The notes beneath the pieces are model-generated. The model searched no databases. It was not told the DNA's origin and worked only from the letters and a program-made list of their open reading frames with translations. This document shows, in pieces, positions 52,358 through 63,303 of a stretch of 64,000 nucleotides of DNA. The position numbers were made by a program, and so were the translations under genes. Each line of letters starts with the position of its first letter. The first letter of the stretch is position 1. The stretch spans positions 62,001 to 126,000 of the forward strand of contig CABZXO010000001.1 in NCBI GenBank assembly GCA_902529645.1. Reading direction: 5' to 3'. Source of the DNA: an uncultured Pelagibacteraceae bacterium (GTDB lineage: Bacteria; Pseudomonadota; Alphaproteobacteria; Pelagibacterales; Pelagibacteraceae).

Positions 52358-53404
52358 ATGTCTGAAATTACTCTTGGTATCATTGGGGGTGGTCAACTTG
52401 GAAGTATGCTTGCAATAGCAGCTAAAAAATTAAATGTTAAAACTGTTGTTTTTTGTGATGACATAGATGCACCAGCACAAAATTTTTGTAATAAATTTTT
52501 TACTGGAACTTATGATAATAAAGAAAAAATATCAGAATTTATAAATCAGGTTGATTTGGTCACTTATGAATTTGAAAATATTCCATTTGAAACTTTAAAT
52601 GAAATAAATAAATTTAAATCCGTTTTACCAAAACCTTCAGTTAACAGATTAATTCAACATCGATTAGCTGAAAAAGATTTTGTAAATAAATTAAATATTA
52701 GAACAACAAGATATGTTTCTATTGAAAAAAGATCTGACATAGATGCTTTGGAAGATTTTTTGCCAGGAATATTAAAAACAACAACACTTGGTTATGATGG
52801 TAAAGGTCAATATCCAATTAATTCAGGCGATGAACTTAATTCATTGAATATTGATTTTTCGAAAGGGTATATTCTTGAAAAACTTGTGAAATTAAAAAAA
52901 GAGATTTCAATTATAATTACAAGGTTTAGTAATAATAAATATGAAATTTATGAACCAATAGAAAACACTCACGAAGATCAAATTTTAAAATATTCAAAAA
53001 TACCTGCTGAAATTAATGAAAAAATTTTTAATCAATCTAAAGATTGGGCAATGCTAATAGCTGAAGAACTTAAATATGTTGGAACTTTGTGTGTAGAATT
53101 TTTTATTGATAGAAATGATAATCTTTATGTTAATGAGATTGCTCCAAGAGTACATAATTCAGGACATCTAACAATAAATGCTTTTAATGTGAGTCAATTT
53201 GAAAATCATATTAGAGCTGTATGTGGTTTAGAACAAATCCCTTTAAAAAAAATATCTAACGCTAAAATGATGAATTTGCTTGGCGATCAAATTACTCATT
53301 ACAGAAATATTCAAAAGTTTAATGATAACGAATTTTTCTTTGATTATTTAAAAAAAGATATAAAAGAAAAAAGGAAAATGGGTCATATTACTACTTTAGT
53401 ATAA
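52358..53404 (+). CDS. purK: N5-carboxyaminoimidazole ribonucleotide synthetase
   Basis: 348 aa ATP-grasp enzyme. GIIGGGQLGSMLAIAAKKL at residues 7-25, KTTTLGYDGKGQ near 145 and the metal-binding YVNEIAPRVHNSGHLT near 263 are the PurK signatures. It carboxylates AIR with bicarbonate and ATP. It follows purE with one nt between genes and abuts the GNAT gene. Confidence 0.96.
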   Translation: MSEITLGIIGGGQLGSMLAIAAKKLNVKTVVFCDDIDAPAQNFCNKFFTGTYDNKEKISEFINQVDLVTYEFENIPFETLNEINKFKSVLPKPSVNRLIQHRLAEKDFVNKLNIRTTRYVSIEKRSDIDALEDFLPGILKTTTLGYDGKGQYPINSGDELNSLNIDFSKGYILEKLVKLKKEISIIITRFSNNKYEIYEPIENTHEDQILKYSKIPAEINEKIFNQSKDWAMLIAEELKYVGTLCVEFFIDRNDNLYVNEIAPRVHNSGHLTINAFNVSQFENHIRAVCGLEQIPLKKISNAKMMNLLGDQITHYRNIQKFNDNEFFFDYLKKDIKEKRKMGHITTLV

Positions 53405-53872
53405 ATGTTAAAATCAATAGAAGGTAATTTTGATAATCCAGAAGTTAATGAGCTTCTAACCAAACATTTTGTTGAGCTTAGAGCTGCCTCACCAGAGGGA
53501 AGTGCTCACGTCCTAGATATTCCTGGTTTAAAAGTATCATCAATTAAATTTTGGAGTTTATGGTATGATGAAAAACTTATAGGTTGTGGAGCCTTAAAAT
53601 TTTTAGATAAAGAACATGGAGAATTTAAATCTATAAGAATTCACGATAATTTTCGAAATCAAGGTCAAGGGATTAATGTAATCAATCATTTAATTAATGA
53701 GGCTAAAAAGCTTAAAATAAAAAGACTAAGTATCGAAACAGGATCTGGTGATTTTTTTAAACCAGCAAGAAAACTTTTCAAAAAAACTGGTTTTACCGTG
53801 TGCGAACCTTTTGCACACTACAAAGAAGACATCAATTCTGTTTATTTAACTAAGCTTATTGAGGATATTTAA
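53405..53872 (+). CDS. GNAT family N-acetyltransferase
   Basis: 155 aa. The acetyl-CoA-binding motif A is RIHDNFRNQGQGINVINHLI near residues 79-97; LSIETGSGDFFKPARKLFKKTGF is the family's C-terminal region, like the PhnO/YjhQ-like group. It starts directly after the purK stop. The acceptor substrate is unknown. Confidence 0.85.
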   Translation: MLKSIEGNFDNPEVNELLTKHFVELRAASPEGSAHVLDIPGLKVSSIKFWSLWYDEKLIGCGALKFLDKEHGEFKSIRIHDNFRNQGQGINVINHLINEAKKLKIKRLSIETGSGDFFKPARKLFKKTGFTVCEPFAHYKEDINSVYLTKLIEDI

Positions 53873-53987
53873 AAAATTTTTTTAATAGTTGATCTATTTT
53901 GTTGACAAAACCCAATAAAATCTAAAGAAAGCCAGTATTACTTATTTTAAGTAATAATTAAACATAACCAAAAGTAAGAAGATAAAT

Positions 53988-54194
53988 ATGAGTCTACAAG
54001 GAAAAGTAAAGTGGTTCAATCCAACCAAAGGTTTTGGTTTTATTGAAAGAGAAGACAAAGAAAAAGATGTGTTTGTACATGTTTCAGCAGTAAGAGATGC
54101 TGGTATGAACGGTTTAGATGAGGGTCAAGCTTTGACTTTCGATGTTGAAGATGGTCCTAAAGGTCCTTCAGCAGTTAACTTAAAAACTGCATAA
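53988..54194 (+). CDS. Cold-shock protein (CspA family)
   Basis: 68 aa, one CSD domain. RNP1-type KGFGFIE (residues 14-20) and RNP2-type DVFVHVS (27-33) are intact. These proteins bind single-stranded nucleic acid and act as RNA chaperones. A TTGACA hexamer lies at 53902-53907 in the 115-nt upstream gap, though no clear -10 stands at 17 nt from it. A hairpin 13 nt after the stop probably ends the transcript. Confidence 0.95.
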   Translation: MSLQGKVKWFNPTKGFGFIEREDKEKDVFVHVSAVRDAGMNGLDEGQALTFDVEDGPKGPSAVNLKTA

Positions 54195-54206
54195 TCTCAC
54201 ACTTCC

Positions 54207-54256
54207 TATTGGCTGAAAATTTTATTTGTAATAACGAATTTAATATTCAGCCAATA
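54207..54256 (+). terminator. Hairpin downstream of the cold-shock gene
   Basis: An 11-nt perfect inverted repeat (TATTGGCTGAA at 54207-54217 and TTCAGCCAATA at 54246-54256) with an AT-rich interior of 28 nt. It is followed by TTATTTAATAA, a weak U-rich tail. Likely 3' end of the short cold-shock mRNA; could be symmetrical for transcription from either side. Confidence 0.6.
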
Positions 54257-54330
54257 TTATTTAATAACAACCTTTAAACACAATTATTAATTATAGAATA
54301 GAATTATTAAATTAATAAATTTATCAGAAT

Positions 54331-55077
54331 ATGATTGGAATTTTAGGTGGAATGGGAACTCAAGCTGGACTTGATTTTTGTAACAAGCTTGCGGTTCTAA
54401 ATAGAGGAAAAATTGATCAAGAGTACCCATTATTTTTACTTTATAATAAATCAAATATTCCCGGAAGACCTGAGTCAATAGGCTTACAAACTAAAAATCT
54501 TTTAAACAAATCAACTAATAAAACAAGTAGAGAAAAATATAACAAAGTTCTAAAGAGCTTGCTCAAAGGTTGTAAACTTCTAGAAAAGAATAAATGTAAA
54601 TTTATAGTAATACCTTGTAATACGGCTCATTATTGGTTCGATGATTTGCAAAACAGGATCAATATTCCAATAATCAATATGCCAAAAGAGGTTTTCAAAT
54701 TTACGAAAAAAAAATGTAAGAAAAACTCCAAAGTTGGTCTCTTAGCGACTGAAGGTACTCTTAAAACTGGAGTTTATAAAAAATTTTTTAATAAAAACTA
54801 TCAATTAATAGTGCCATCTCAAAAAATACAAAAATTGTCAGTTAATAAATCTATTAAATTAGTTAAAATGGGTAATGTAAGATCTGCAGCAAGAACAATT
54901 AAACCTGCTATTGATTCTTTAATTAAAATGAAATGCAAAAAAATAATTTTAGGTTGTACAGAGCTACCTATTGCAATTTTTGCATTTAAATCATTTAAAA
55001 ATGTTAAATCCTCAAAAATATTCTTAGATCCTAACTTGATTTTAGCGCGTTCTGCTATGGTTAAATATAAAAAATAG
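54331..55077 (+). CDS. Aspartate/glutamate racemase family protein
   Basis: 248 aa. Both catalytic cysteines of the family are visible: VIPCNTAHYW (near residue 91) and LGCTELPIA (near residue 209); GILGGMGTQAGLDF is the N-terminal substrate loop. It is similar in layout to YgeA/RacD amino-acid racemases and should interconvert L- and D-forms of aspartate, glutamate or a related amino acid. High Lys content. Gene follows the cold-shock unit by about 136 nt, so has its own promoter. Confidence 0.85.
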   Translation: MIGILGGMGTQAGLDFCNKLAVLNRGKIDQEYPLFLLYNKSNIPGRPESIGLQTKNLLNKSTNKTSREKYNKVLKSLLKGCKLLEKNKCKFIVIPCNTAHYWFDDLQNRINIPIINMPKEVFKFTKKKCKKNSKVGLLATEGTLKTGVYKKFFNKNYQLIVPSQKIQKLSVNKSIKLVKMGNVRSAARTIKPAIDSLIKMKCKKIILGCTELPIAIFAFKSFKNVKSSKIFLDPNLILARSAMVKYKK

Positions 55078-55080
55078 TCT

Positions 55081-55515
55081 ATGTCCGATAAGACTGATAA
55101 GCCATATATGTTAAGAGCTGCTGAATTTGTTTATTCAAATATAATAAAAATAAAAAAACAAAATCCTGAAATTAATAATATACAAGCATTTGAAATCTTT
55201 ATGACTACTAAAGAATATGATATTTTAAGTTCTGGAGAATTTCATGATAAGTGGTTTTTAGAACTTAAGAAAAATAAGTTTATTGACTCAATTACCAGAA
55301 AAAAGGTCAAGGAAGAGACTTTGAGACTTTTAGAACTTCAAAAAGACTCGATGGTAAAATTTTTAATGAAAATACCCAAACTTTATTATACGAAAAGTCA
55401 TTTTCCACTAGAAATTTCACAACGAGCTTTTGATCATTTATGGAGAGTTTGTGAAAGCTATGAAATGTGGTGCAAAGAAACCGATCAAGAGAATCTTATA
55501 AAACTTAATTTATAA
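55081..55515 (+). CDS. Hypothetical protein, 144 aa
   Basis: Soluble, charged, alpha-helical in appearance; no signal or membrane segment. Not recognised. The segment LLELQKDSMVKFLMKIPKLY and ERFWRVCESYEMW-like aromatic-rich C-terminus give no clear match. It is three nt after the racemase-like gene and six nt before the DMT transporter, so belongs to the same transcript. Confidence 0.6.
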   Translation: MSDKTDKPYMLRAAEFVYSNIIKIKKQNPEINNIQAFEIFMTTKEYDILSSGEFHDKWFLELKKNKFIDSITRKKVKEETLRLLELQKDSMVKFLMKIPKLYYTKSHFPLEISQRAFDHLWRVCESYEMWCKETDQENLIKLNL

Positions 55516-55520
55516 AAAAA

Positions 55521-56369
55521 ATGGTAAAAATTTTTCCATTTATTTTTATTTTACTTTGGTCCTCAGCTTTTATAACAACAAAACCTATTATAGATAACAG
55601 TGATCCATTTGCTGCCCTAGCATTTAGATTTGCTATAGTTGCTTTAGGTTTTTTTTTATTTTCTATTTATTCAAAACAAAAAATTTTAGTCAGTAAAAGA
55701 AATTTTTTTGAATCTTTTTTAAGTGGTATTTTATTTCATGGTTTTTATCTTGGTGGTGTCTTTTACTCAATTTCAATAGGCATGCCTACAGCAATAGCTG
55801 CATTAATTGTAACCCTTCAACCAATTCTCACAAATGCATTGAGTGGTCCCATTTTAAATGAAAAAGTATCTACAAAACAATGGATTGGTGTTTTATTAGG
55901 ATTTGCTGGTGCAGGACTTGTATTGGGTTTTGATGTTGGTTCCAAAATACCAACAAACGGATTGATTGCAACAATAATAGCATTATTAGCTATTACATTC
56001 TCTACTTTATGGCAAAAAAAATTAAGTAACAACTTGCCTTTATCTGTAAGTAATATGAATCAAGCTATTGGTGGTTGTACATTTCATTTGTTAATAATTA
56101 TTTTTTTTGTTGATCCATATATCGATTTTTCACAAACATTTATAATTACAATGAGCCATCAAATATTTTTGGTATCATTTGGGGCATTTACAATATTGAT
56201 GTATTTAATACAAAACAACTCTGCAAGCAAAACAGTTTCTATATTTTTTTTAATTCCAGCAACATCTGCTTTTATGGCCTGGCTTTTTTTAAATGAAAAT
56301 TTAACTATATTAGATTGTATAGGATTTATAATCACCTCTATAGGAGTTTATATTGCAACAAGAGATTAA
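55521..56369 (+). CDS. DMT superfamily (EamA) transporter
   Basis: 282 aa with ten hydrophobic segments in two EamA repeats; LWSSAFITTKPIIDNSDPFA (near residue 13) and GMPTAIAALIVTLQPI are typical. A different DMT protein is at 11031-11912; they share little beyond the fold. It ends the purE-to-DMT plus-strand series and converges on soxG. Substrate unknown, perhaps an amino acid given the racemase-like neighbour. Confidence 0.88.
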   Translation: MVKIFPFIFILLWSSAFITTKPIIDNSDPFAALAFRFAIVALGFFLFSIYSKQKILVSKRNFFESFLSGILFHGFYLGGVFYSISIGMPTAIAALIVTLQPILTNALSGPILNEKVSTKQWIGVLLGFAGAGLVLGFDVGSKIPTNGLIATIIALLAITFSTLWQKKLSNNLPLSVSNMNQAIGGCTFHLLIIIFFVDPYIDFSQTFIITMSHQIFLVSFGAFTILMYLIQNNSASKTVSIFFLIPATSAFMAWLFLNENLTILDCIGFIITSIGVYIATRD

Positions 56370-56383
56370 AAATATTGATGATC

Positions 56384-56971
56384 TTATAAAGTTTTAAAGC
56401 CAAACTCTAGAGATGCGTCTGTAATCGAGTGATACAAGGATTCCCCAAAACTTCTTAAAGAAAATAATCTCACTTTATTTGGATTATCATCTAGCTTATC
56501 AACTGTAAAAGCTATTCCATTGTAAGTTGAATTTATTGAATTATTTTTTTCTAATGTATTAAAATTAAATGGACATCCTTTTTTCAAAACTTCTATTGTA
56601 TCTTTTCCTTCAATTTCTATGATTGCCCTAGAGTGTGATAAATCAGTAACAGCAAAGTCTTTTTCTTTAAAATTATCTAAAATCTCTTTAAGTAAATCTT
56701 TTTTTGTTGAGACTAAAAACCAGTTTTTTGGTCCATTCCACATAATCCTTGTAGTTCCATTAAACACTACTGTTAAAGGTTCATTTTTTAATTTTAAACC
56801 ATCAATATCAACACTCTCGAATGAAACTAAAGATTTTTTGTACTGAACTATTTGAACAATTAATAAATTTTTTGTTTCAGATATTTTTAATAAATCATTT
56901 TCATTTTTACCCTCATAATCTCCAAATTGACCTTTTACATGAACATTTGATAAAGCTGAAATTAATGTCAT
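56384..56971 (-). CDS. soxG: Sarcosine oxidase gamma subunit
   Basis: 195 aa. Sequence is weakly conserved as usual, but the region [27 protein letters not shown] and CPFNF pattern, and its position as the last gene of soxBDAG, identify it as SoxG. It is the small structural subunit of the heterotetramer. Its start overlaps the soxA stop by 4 nt. Confidence 0.85.
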   Translation of the reverse strand: MTLISALSNVHVKGQFGDYEGKNENDLLKISETKNLLIVQIVQYKKSLVSFESVDIDGLKLKNEPLTVVFNGTTRIMWNGPKNWFLVSTKKDLLKEILDNFKEKDFAVTDLSHSRAIIEIEGKDTIEVLKKGCPFNFNTLEKNNSINSTYNGIAFTVDKLDDNPNKVRLFSLRSFGESLYHSITDASLEFGFKTL

Positions 56972-59964
56972 GATCTTACTCTTTCACCCTTCGGATCTAC
57001 ATAATGTGATGAAACTATCTCAACTGGTATCACTTTATTTTTAAGTGGTGACATCGCAAAAAGCTTTTGACCTATCATATTTTTTCCATCTTTCAAAATT
57101 GCTAAAGAAAAAGGATTGTCATATTCAACACTCCAACAAGATGCAGAGATATGACCTAATTTTGGATTTGGTAACGGTGCTTTATCATCTTTAACTAAGT
57201 GAGAGCCTTCTGGTATACTTGTTTGTTTATCTAATGGAACTACGCCTACTATTCTTTGTCTATCTTCAGCTATAAATGCAGATCTTTGTAATGATCTTTT
57301 TCCAATAAAATCTTTCTTTTTACTAACAAGACCTTCTAAGGCGTTATCGAATGGAATTGTTCTACCATCAAGTTCTGATCCTGCAACATGTCCCATTTCA
57401 ATTCTAAGAGTTGATAATGCTTCAGTTCCATATGGTTGAATATTAAATTCTTCACCAACCTCAATTATTTTTTCCCACATAAAATTTCCATAATCAGACT
57501 CAACATTTACCTCATAAGCAAGCTCGCCTGAAAACGAAATTCTATATATTCTTGCTTTTACACCAAATAAATCTCCCTCCATATAGCCCATAAAAGGTAA
57601 GCCTTCATTTGATACATCAGAGTTTGGAAATAATTTTTGTAATAAATCTCGAGATTTAGGTCCAGCTATAGCTGCTCCAGCCCACTGTTCCGTAGTTGAA
57701 ACTACATTCACATTTAATTCAGGCCAAACGAGTTGCAAATAATATTCTAAATGCGAAAGAACGTTTGCTGCTTGAGCTGTTGTTGTAGTCATATGATAAT
57801 GATTTTCAGAAATTCTTGTAGTTGTTCCGTCATCCATTACAATTCCATCTTCTCTTAACATTACACCATATCTAGCTTTACCAACTGGTAGCTTCAACCA
57901 TGCATTTGTATAAACTCTATTTAATAACTCAGCTGCATCTGGTCCTTTAATATCTATTTTACCTAATGTAGTTACATCGCAAACACCTACATTTGTTCTT
58001 ACATTTTTTGCTTCTCTTTTTGATCCCTCAAATAAATTTTCATTTCCTCTTCTATAATACCTGGGTCTTAACCAGACACCTGCATCAACAAACACTGCAT
58101 TATTTTTTTCATGCCATGAATGCATTGGAGATTTTCTTGTTGGTTTTGAATGTTTTCCAACTTCTCTTCCTACTATTGCTCCAATAGAAACAGGAGTATA
58201 TGGAGGCCTAAAAGTCGTATGGCCTACTGCAGGAACAACTTTGTTTTCAATTTCGGATACTAATTGTAATCCATTTAAATTACTTGTTTTTCCTTGGTCT
58301 GTTGCCATTCCTAGAGTGGTATACCTTTTAACGTGTTCAATTGATCGATACCCTTCTCTTAAAGCTATTTCTATATCAGACACTGCTACATCGTTTTGAA
58401 AATCTAAAAATCTTTTATAATTTTTACCTTTTGGTAATGGAACACACCAAAACTTATCATGCTGAGAAGATTTTTTCTCAACAACATTTGGAATAGCTAT
58501 CTTGTTGTCATTTTCAGTAATTTTTTTTGATAATTCACTTCCTGCTGTAAATGACGTTTTTAAAGTTTCCTCTAGTGAAAATACTCCATTAGCTGCACCT
58601 AAAGTAATTTCATTTTGTTTTGATTGTCCTGGAACAAATGCATCAATTTCCTCTTTAAACTTTGTTTTATTTCCTGATTGTGAGGCTAAATGAATAGTTG
58701 GTGTCCAAAAACCTGAAACGCAAATACAATCACATTGTACATTTTCTATTTTGCCAAGTTGTTTTTTGTTTTCAGAAATACTTGCGATATCTGCCGATTT
58801 TACTTTTTTGTATCCTTGTGCTGCAACAACAACATATGAATTTTTAATATTAATTCCTAAATTTTTTGCCTCATCAATTATTTCTGACACAGGATTTTCT
58901 CTTGAGTCTAAAACGACTGGATCTACTCCATGTTTTTTAAATTCTATTGCTGTTTCGTATCCACTATCATTATTTGTAAATACCAATGGTTTTCTTCCAA
59001 CTAAAACACCATATACTTTTAAATATTCTTTAGCGGCTGAAGAAAGCATTACCCCTGGTGTATCATTATTTCCAAAAACTATTGGTCTTTCAATTGATCC
59101 TGAGGAAATCAAAACTTCTTTTGCTCGAATATACCATAACCTTTTGTTAGGGTGATATTTTTTAGTTGATGGTAAATGATCACTAACTTTTTCCGACATC
59201 ACAAGCATGTTGTGATCATAGTATCCAAAAATTTGAGATCTATTTTTTACAACAACATTGGGCATTGTTTTTAACTCAGCAACTATGCCATCAGCCCAAT
59301 CTTTTCCCGATTGATTGCCAATATTGACATCACTAGTTAATAAAGATCCACCAAATCTTGGTTTATCTTCAGCTAAAATTACTTTAGCTCCATTTTTTGC
59401 TGCTGCATATGCACCAGCTAAACCTGAAGGACCTGAACCTGCAATTAATAAATCACAGTATTCATATTTATGTTCATATCTTTCATTATCGTGTTTAGTT
59501 GAAGCTACACCTAAACCAGCTGCTTTTCTTATGAAAGGCTCATAAATTCGATACCAAAAACTTTTTGGCCACATAAAAGTTTTGTAATAAAAACCTGCTG
59601 GTAAAAAAATTCTCAAAAAATTATTGATTGCACCTATGTCAAAATTAACACTTGGCCAACAATTAACACTTTTTGCCTCTAAACCCTCAAATAGTTCCTG
59701 CTCTGTTGCTTTAATATTAGGTTCTGTTTCACCATTTCTATAAAGTTGAACAACTGCATAAGGTTCATCTACACCTGCCCCAAAAAAACCTCTGGGTCTG
59801 TGATATTTAAAACTTCTTCCTACTAAATGAACTCCATTCGCTAATAAAGCTGATGCCAATGTATCCCCTTCATAACCAAAGTATGTTTTGCCATTAAATT
59901 TGAAGGATAATTTTTTTTCCCTATTTATTAACCCCCCATTTTCAATTCTAAAAGCTTGGGTCAT
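56968..59964 (-). CDS. soxA: Sarcosine oxidase alpha subunit
   Basis: 998 aa, full length. N-terminal [25 protein letters not shown] and FKYHRPRG are the 2Fe-2S-like-fold segment, then the NAD/FAD-binding [13 protein letters not shown]-type region (near residue 190) and a C-terminal GcvT-like folate-binding region from about residue 600. It holds the noncovalent NAD/FAD and THF sites; carbon from sarcosine is passed to THF as methylene-THF. It is between soxD (TAATG overlap) and soxG. Confidence 0.95.
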   Translation of the reverse strand: MTQAFRIENGGLINREKKLSFKFNGKTYFGYEGDTLASALLANGVHLVGRSFKYHRPRGFFGAGVDEPYAVVQLYRNGETEPNIKATEQELFEGLEAKSVNCWPSVNFDIGAINNFLRIFLPAGFYYKTFMWPKSFWYRIYEPFIRKAAGLGVASTKHDNERYEHKYEYCDLLIAGSGPSGLAGAYAAAKNGAKVILAEDKPRFGGSLLTSDVNIGNQSGKDWADGIVAELKTMPNVVVKNRSQIFGYYDHNMLVMSEKVSDHLPSTKKYHPNKRLWYIRAKEVLISSGSIERPIVFGNNDTPGVMLSSAAKEYLKVYGVLVGRKPLVFTNNDSGYETAIEFKKHGVDPVVLDSRENPVSEIIDEAKNLGINIKNSYVVVAAQGYKKVKSADIASISENKKQLGKIENVQCDCICVSGFWTPTIHLASQSGNKTKFKEEIDAFVPGQSKQNEITLGAANGVFSLEETLKTSFTAGSELSKKITENDNKIAIPNVVEKKSSQHDKFWCVPLPKGKNYKRFLDFQNDVAVSDIEIALREGYRSIEHVKRYTTLGMATDQGKTSNLNGLQLVSEIENKVVPAVGHTTFRPPYTPVSIGAIVGREVGKHSKPTRKSPMHSWHEKNNAVFVDAGVWLRPRYYRRGNENLFEGSKREAKNVRTNVGVCDVTTLGKIDIKGPDAAELLNRVYTNAWLKLPVGKARYGVMLREDGIVMDDGTTTRISENHYHMTTTTAQAANVLSHLEYYLQLVWPELNVNVVSTTEQWAGAAIAGPKSRDLLQKLFPNSDVSNEGLPFMGYMEGDLFGVKARIYRISFSGELAYEVNVESDYGNFMWEKIIEVGEEFNIQPYGTEALSTLRIEMGHVAGSELDGRTIPFDNALEGLVSKKKDFIGKRSLQRSAFIAEDRQRIVGVVPLDKQTSIPEGSHLVKDDKAPLPNPKLGHISASCWSVEYDNPFSLAILKDGKNMIGQKLFAMSPLKNKVIPVEIVSSHYVDPKGERVRS

Positions 59965-60233
59965 TAAGCAACTTCCTCATCGGCTTTAAAAGTTCTAAAT
60001 ATTTCATGGGTTGCAGTATCTCTCTCAACCTTTATCCATTGTCTACATCCAGAAACATGTTGCCACAGTTCTAAATGCTTTCCTCTTAAACTTTTTCTAT
60101 TATAAACAAAATCATCCCATTCTTGATCAGAAACTTCTTTATTTAGCTCAGGTCTTTTAACGCTCGCGTCTCCACCGTATGAAAATTCATTTTGAGATCT
60201 CATTCCACAATGTGGGCAATTTATATAAAGCAT
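59964..60233 (-). CDS. soxD: Sarcosine oxidase delta subunit
   Basis: 89 aa. The zinc ligands described for SoxD are at the same positions: C6, C9 (INCPHCGMRSQNEF), H59 and C63 (HVSGCRQW). Small subunit that stabilises the complex. Its ATG directly follows soxB and its stop overlaps soxA. Confidence 0.95.
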   Translation of the reverse strand: MLYINCPHCGMRSQNEFSYGGDASVKRPELNKEVSDQEWDDFVYNRKSLRGKHLELWQHVSGCRQWIKVERDTATHEIFRTFKADEEVA

Positions 60234-61490
60234 TTATGATATCCAAGTTTTGGTACCAAGTCCTTTTTCATCAATAAGATTACCTGTACTAAATCTATTT
60301 AAACTATAACCAGCGTTTAACTCATGAACTCTGTCTTGTGCAATAGTATGAGCAAATGTCCAGCCCGAAGCGGGTGTGGCTTTAAACCCTCCATAACACC
60401 ATCCACAATTTAAATACAAACCTTCAATGTGTGTTTTATCAATTATAGGTGATCCATCCATTGACATATCCATAATACCACCCCATGTTCTAAGCATTTT
60501 TAATTTACTTAAAAACGGCATCATTGCTATTCCTTCTGTTAACACATGTTGCAATGTCGGTAGATTTCCTCTTTGGGCATAACTATTGTACCCGTCAAGA
60601 TCACCACCCATTACCATCTCGCCTTTGTCTGATTGACTTACATAAAAGTGTCCCGCCCCAAAAGTAACTACACTATCTAAAACTGGTTTAACTGGTTCAG
60701 AAACACATGCTTGAAGCAAATGAGTTTCAATTGGTAAAGTCATATTTAATTTTTCAGCTAATATATTTGTGCTTCCGGCAACACATAAACCTACTTTTTT
60801 TGCTTTGATATTTCCTCGTGAAGTTCTTATTCCTTTTATTTTACCAGCAGAAACATCGAAACCTATCACCTCACAATTTTGAATTATATCAACACCCATG
60901 GAATCTGCTTGACGTGCATAACCCCATGCAACAGCATCATGTCTTGCTGTGCCCGCACTTGGTTGCATCAAACCACCAAAAATTGGAAACCTTACGTTTT
61001 CAGAAAAATCAGCCATTGGAATAATTTCTTTAACTTGATCTCTATTTAAAAGAACAGCATCTATTCCATTTAATCTCATAGAATTTCCTCTTCTCGCGTA
61101 TGCATTCATTTGTGCATCAGAATGCGCAAGATTAATTATTCCTCTTGGAGAAAACATTACATTGTAGTTTAAATCCTGACTCATCTTTCTCCATAAATCC
61201 ATCCCAAACTCACTGAACAAACCATTTTCGTCATGCATGTAATTGGATCTAATAATTGTAGTGTTACGTCCTACATTTCCTCCACCAATCCATCCTTTCT
61301 CAATGATTGCAACTTTTGTAATGTTATGTTCTTTAGCAAGATAATAGGCTGTAGCTAATCCATGGCCTCCACCACCAATAATTACAACATCGTATTCTTC
61401 CTTAGGTGTTGGATCTTTCCAGGCTAAATCCCAATTTTCATGGTTTGAGAAAGCGTTTTTAACCAAATTAAATATAGAATATTTTTGCAT
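60234..61490 (-). CDS. soxB: Sarcosine oxidase beta subunit
   Basis: 418 aa flavoprotein. FAD-binding VVIIGGGGHGLATAYYLAKEH near residues 35-55; GNVGRNTTIIRSNY; and the segment SAGTARHDAVAWGYARQ, whose His is the covalent FMN site in characterised heterotetrameric enzymes. It oxidises sarcosine at the active site, with electrons passing to FMN and O2. It is the first gene of soxBDAG and diverges from fhs across 130 nt, so the two probably have adjoining promoters. Confidence 0.95.
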   Translation of the reverse strand: MQKYSIFNLVKNAFSNHENWDLAWKDPTPKEEYDVVIIGGGGHGLATAYYLAKEHNITKVAIIEKGWIGGGNVGRNTTIIRSNYMHDENGLFSEFGMDLWRKMSQDLNYNVMFSPRGIINLAHSDAQMNAYARRGNSMRLNGIDAVLLNRDQVKEIIPMADFSENVRFPIFGGLMQPSAGTARHDAVAWGYARQADSMGVDIIQNCEVIGFDVSAGKIKGIRTSRGNIKAKKVGLCVAGSTNILAEKLNMTLPIETHLLQACVSEPVKPVLDSVVTFGAGHFYVSQSDKGEMVMGGDLDGYNSYAQRGNLPTLQHVLTEGIAMMPFLSKLKMLRTWGGIMDMSMDGSPIIDKTHIEGLYLNCGWCYGGFKATPASGWTFAHTIAQDRVHELNAGYSLNRFSTGNLIDEKGLGTKTWIS

Positions 61491-61620
61491 TTATATAATT
61501 TTATAACAATCAATTTAAATAGTGCTTATTTTTTTTATATATATTTTTTAGAAGTTTCCAAATATCTCAAAAAAGGATAAGAAGTCACAGATAAAAAACT
61601 TTTAATTTATTTGATTATTT
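61491..61620. promoter_or_regulatory. Divergent intergenic region between soxB and fhs
   Basis: 130 nt, strongly AT-rich with TTATATATATTTTTT tracts. No clear riboswitch, operator palindrome or sigma-70 pair was found by eye. It must nevertheless hold at least two promoters, as it separates divergent operons of the same sarcosine/THF pathway. A shared regulator would be a natural explanation but nothing in the sequence shows one. Confidence 0.35.
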
Positions 61621-63303
61621 ATGGCCGAAATTAAATCTGACATCCAAATAGCTAGAGAAGCTAAGATGCAGCCAATAAAGGATATTCTTTCAAAGGTTGG
61701 TGTCCCCGATGAAAATTTTGCGTTTAGCCCAATGGGAAGACACATAGCCAAAATAAATTTGGAATATTTGAATACCCTTAAAAAAGAAAATGGCAAATTA
61801 ATTTTAGTTACAGCAATCACTCCTACTCCAGCTGGTGAGGGTAAAACTACAACTTCTGTTGGTTTAAATGACGGTTTAAATAAAATTGGAAAAAAATCTA
61901 TTGTTTGCTTAAGGGAACCAAGTTTAGGTCCATCATTTGGAATGAAGGGTGGAGCTGCTGGTGGTGGTTATGCCCAGGTGGTACCGATGGAACAAATCAA
62001 TCTTCATTTTACAGGTGATTTTCATGCTATTACATCTGCGCATAACTTATTATCTGCTTTAATTGATAATCATATCTATTGGGGGAACAAACTTAACATC
62101 GACGTAAGAAGAGTTGTTTGGAGAAGAGTAATGGATATGAACGATAGATCCTTAAGATCAGTAATTGTTGATCTTGGAGGAGTGGCAAATGGTTATCCAA
62201 GACAAGATAGTTTTGATATCACTGTTGCATCTGAATTAATGGCAATTTTTTGTTTAGCTACAGACTTAAAAGACTTAGAAAATAGAATTGGCAATATCAC
62301 GATTGGATATACAAGAGATAAACAATCAATTTATGCAAAAGATTTAAATGCACAAGGTCCAATGACTGTTTTGCTTAAAGAAGCAATAAGACCAAATGTA
62401 ACTCAAACTTTGGAAAATAATCCAGCTATAATTCACGGGGGACCTTTTGCAAATATAGCACATGGATGTAATTCAGTTATTGCAACGAAAGCAGGTCTAA
62501 AATTATCTGACTATGTCGTAACAGAGGCAGGATTTGGAGCAGATTTAGGAGCTGAAAAATTTTTAAATATTAAATGTAGAAAATCAGGACTCAAACCAGA
62601 CTGTGTAGTTATTGTAGTAACTATTAGAGCCCTTAAAATGCACGGAGGAGTTAATAAAGAAGATTTAAAAAAAGAAAATGTAACCGCTTTGAAAGATGGA
62701 TTGGTAAATTTACGTAGACATATAAACAATATTAGAAAATTTGGATTACCTGTTACTGTAGCTGTAAATCATTTTATTACTGATACAGATGATGAAATGA
62801 AAACTTTATTAGATTTTTGTGAAACCCAAGGTGTGAAAGCTTCTAAATGTACGCATTGGTCTAATGGAAGCGAAGGAACAATTGATCTTGCTAAAAATGT
62901 TACAGAAATTTGTGAAGATAAAAAAGATACATTTAAATTTTTATATGAGGATGATCTGCCATTATTCAAAAAAATAGAAAAAATTGCACAAGAAATCTAT
63001 AGCGCCTCAGAAGTAGTCGCAGATACAAAAGTAAGACAACAACTTAAAGAATTTGAAGAAAAAGGTTACGGTAAGTTACCTGTTTGTATTGCAAAAACTC
63101 AATACAGTTTTTCAACAGACCCAAATTTAAAAGGTGCACCCACAGGTCATGTTTTACCTGTAAGAGAGGTAAGACTTTCTTCTGGTGCAGAATTTATCGT
63201 TGTTGTGTGTGGAGAAATTATGACAATGCCAGGACTTCCAAGAGTTCCTGCGGCTGACTCAATAAAATTAAATGACAAAGGTGAAATAGAAGGTTTATTC
63301 TAA
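61621..63303 (+). CDS. fhs: Formate-tetrahydrofolate ligase
   Basis: 560 aa, full length. ATP-binding [16 protein letters not shown] near residues 66-81, [19 protein letters not shown] near 97-115 and [13 protein letters not shown] near the C-terminus are all signatures of FTHFS. It joins formate to THF with ATP, or runs in reverse to make ATP from 10-formyl-THF. Placed opposite soxBDAG it links methylene-THF from sarcosine oxidation to formate. It overlaps the convergent gene at its 3' end by 9 nt. Confidence 0.97.
   Translation: MAEIKSDIQIAREAKMQPIKDILSKVGVPDENFAFSPMGRHIAKINLEYLNTLKKENGKLILVTAITPTPAGEGKTTTSVGLNDGLNKIGKKSIVCLREPSLGPSFGMKGGAAGGGYAQVVPMEQINLHFTGDFHAITSAHNLLSALIDNHIYWGNKLNIDVRRVVWRRVMDMNDRSLRSVIVDLGGVANGYPRQDSFDITVASELMAIFCLATDLKDLENRIGNITIGYTRDKQSIYAKDLNAQGPMTVLLKEAIRPNVTQTLENNPAIIHGGPFANIAHGCNSVIATKAGLKLSDYVVTEAGFGADLGAEKFLNIKCRKSGLKPDCVVIVVTIRALKMHGGVNKEDLKKENVTALKDGLVNLRRHINNIRKFGLPVTVAVNHFITDTDDEMKTLLDFCETQGVKASKCTHWSNGSEGTIDLAKNVTEICEDKKDTFKFLYEDDLPLFKKIEKIAQEIYSASEVVADTKVRQQLKEFEEKGYGKLPVCIAKTQYSFSTDPNLKGAPTGHVLPVREVRLSSGAEFIVVVCGEIMTMPGLPRVPAADSIKLNDKGEIEGLF

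Noticed and set aside
58751-59155. 134-codon ORF antisense to soxA
   Set aside because: It lies entirely within the well-supported soxA coding region; no family features, and long antisense frames arise by chance from its codon use.
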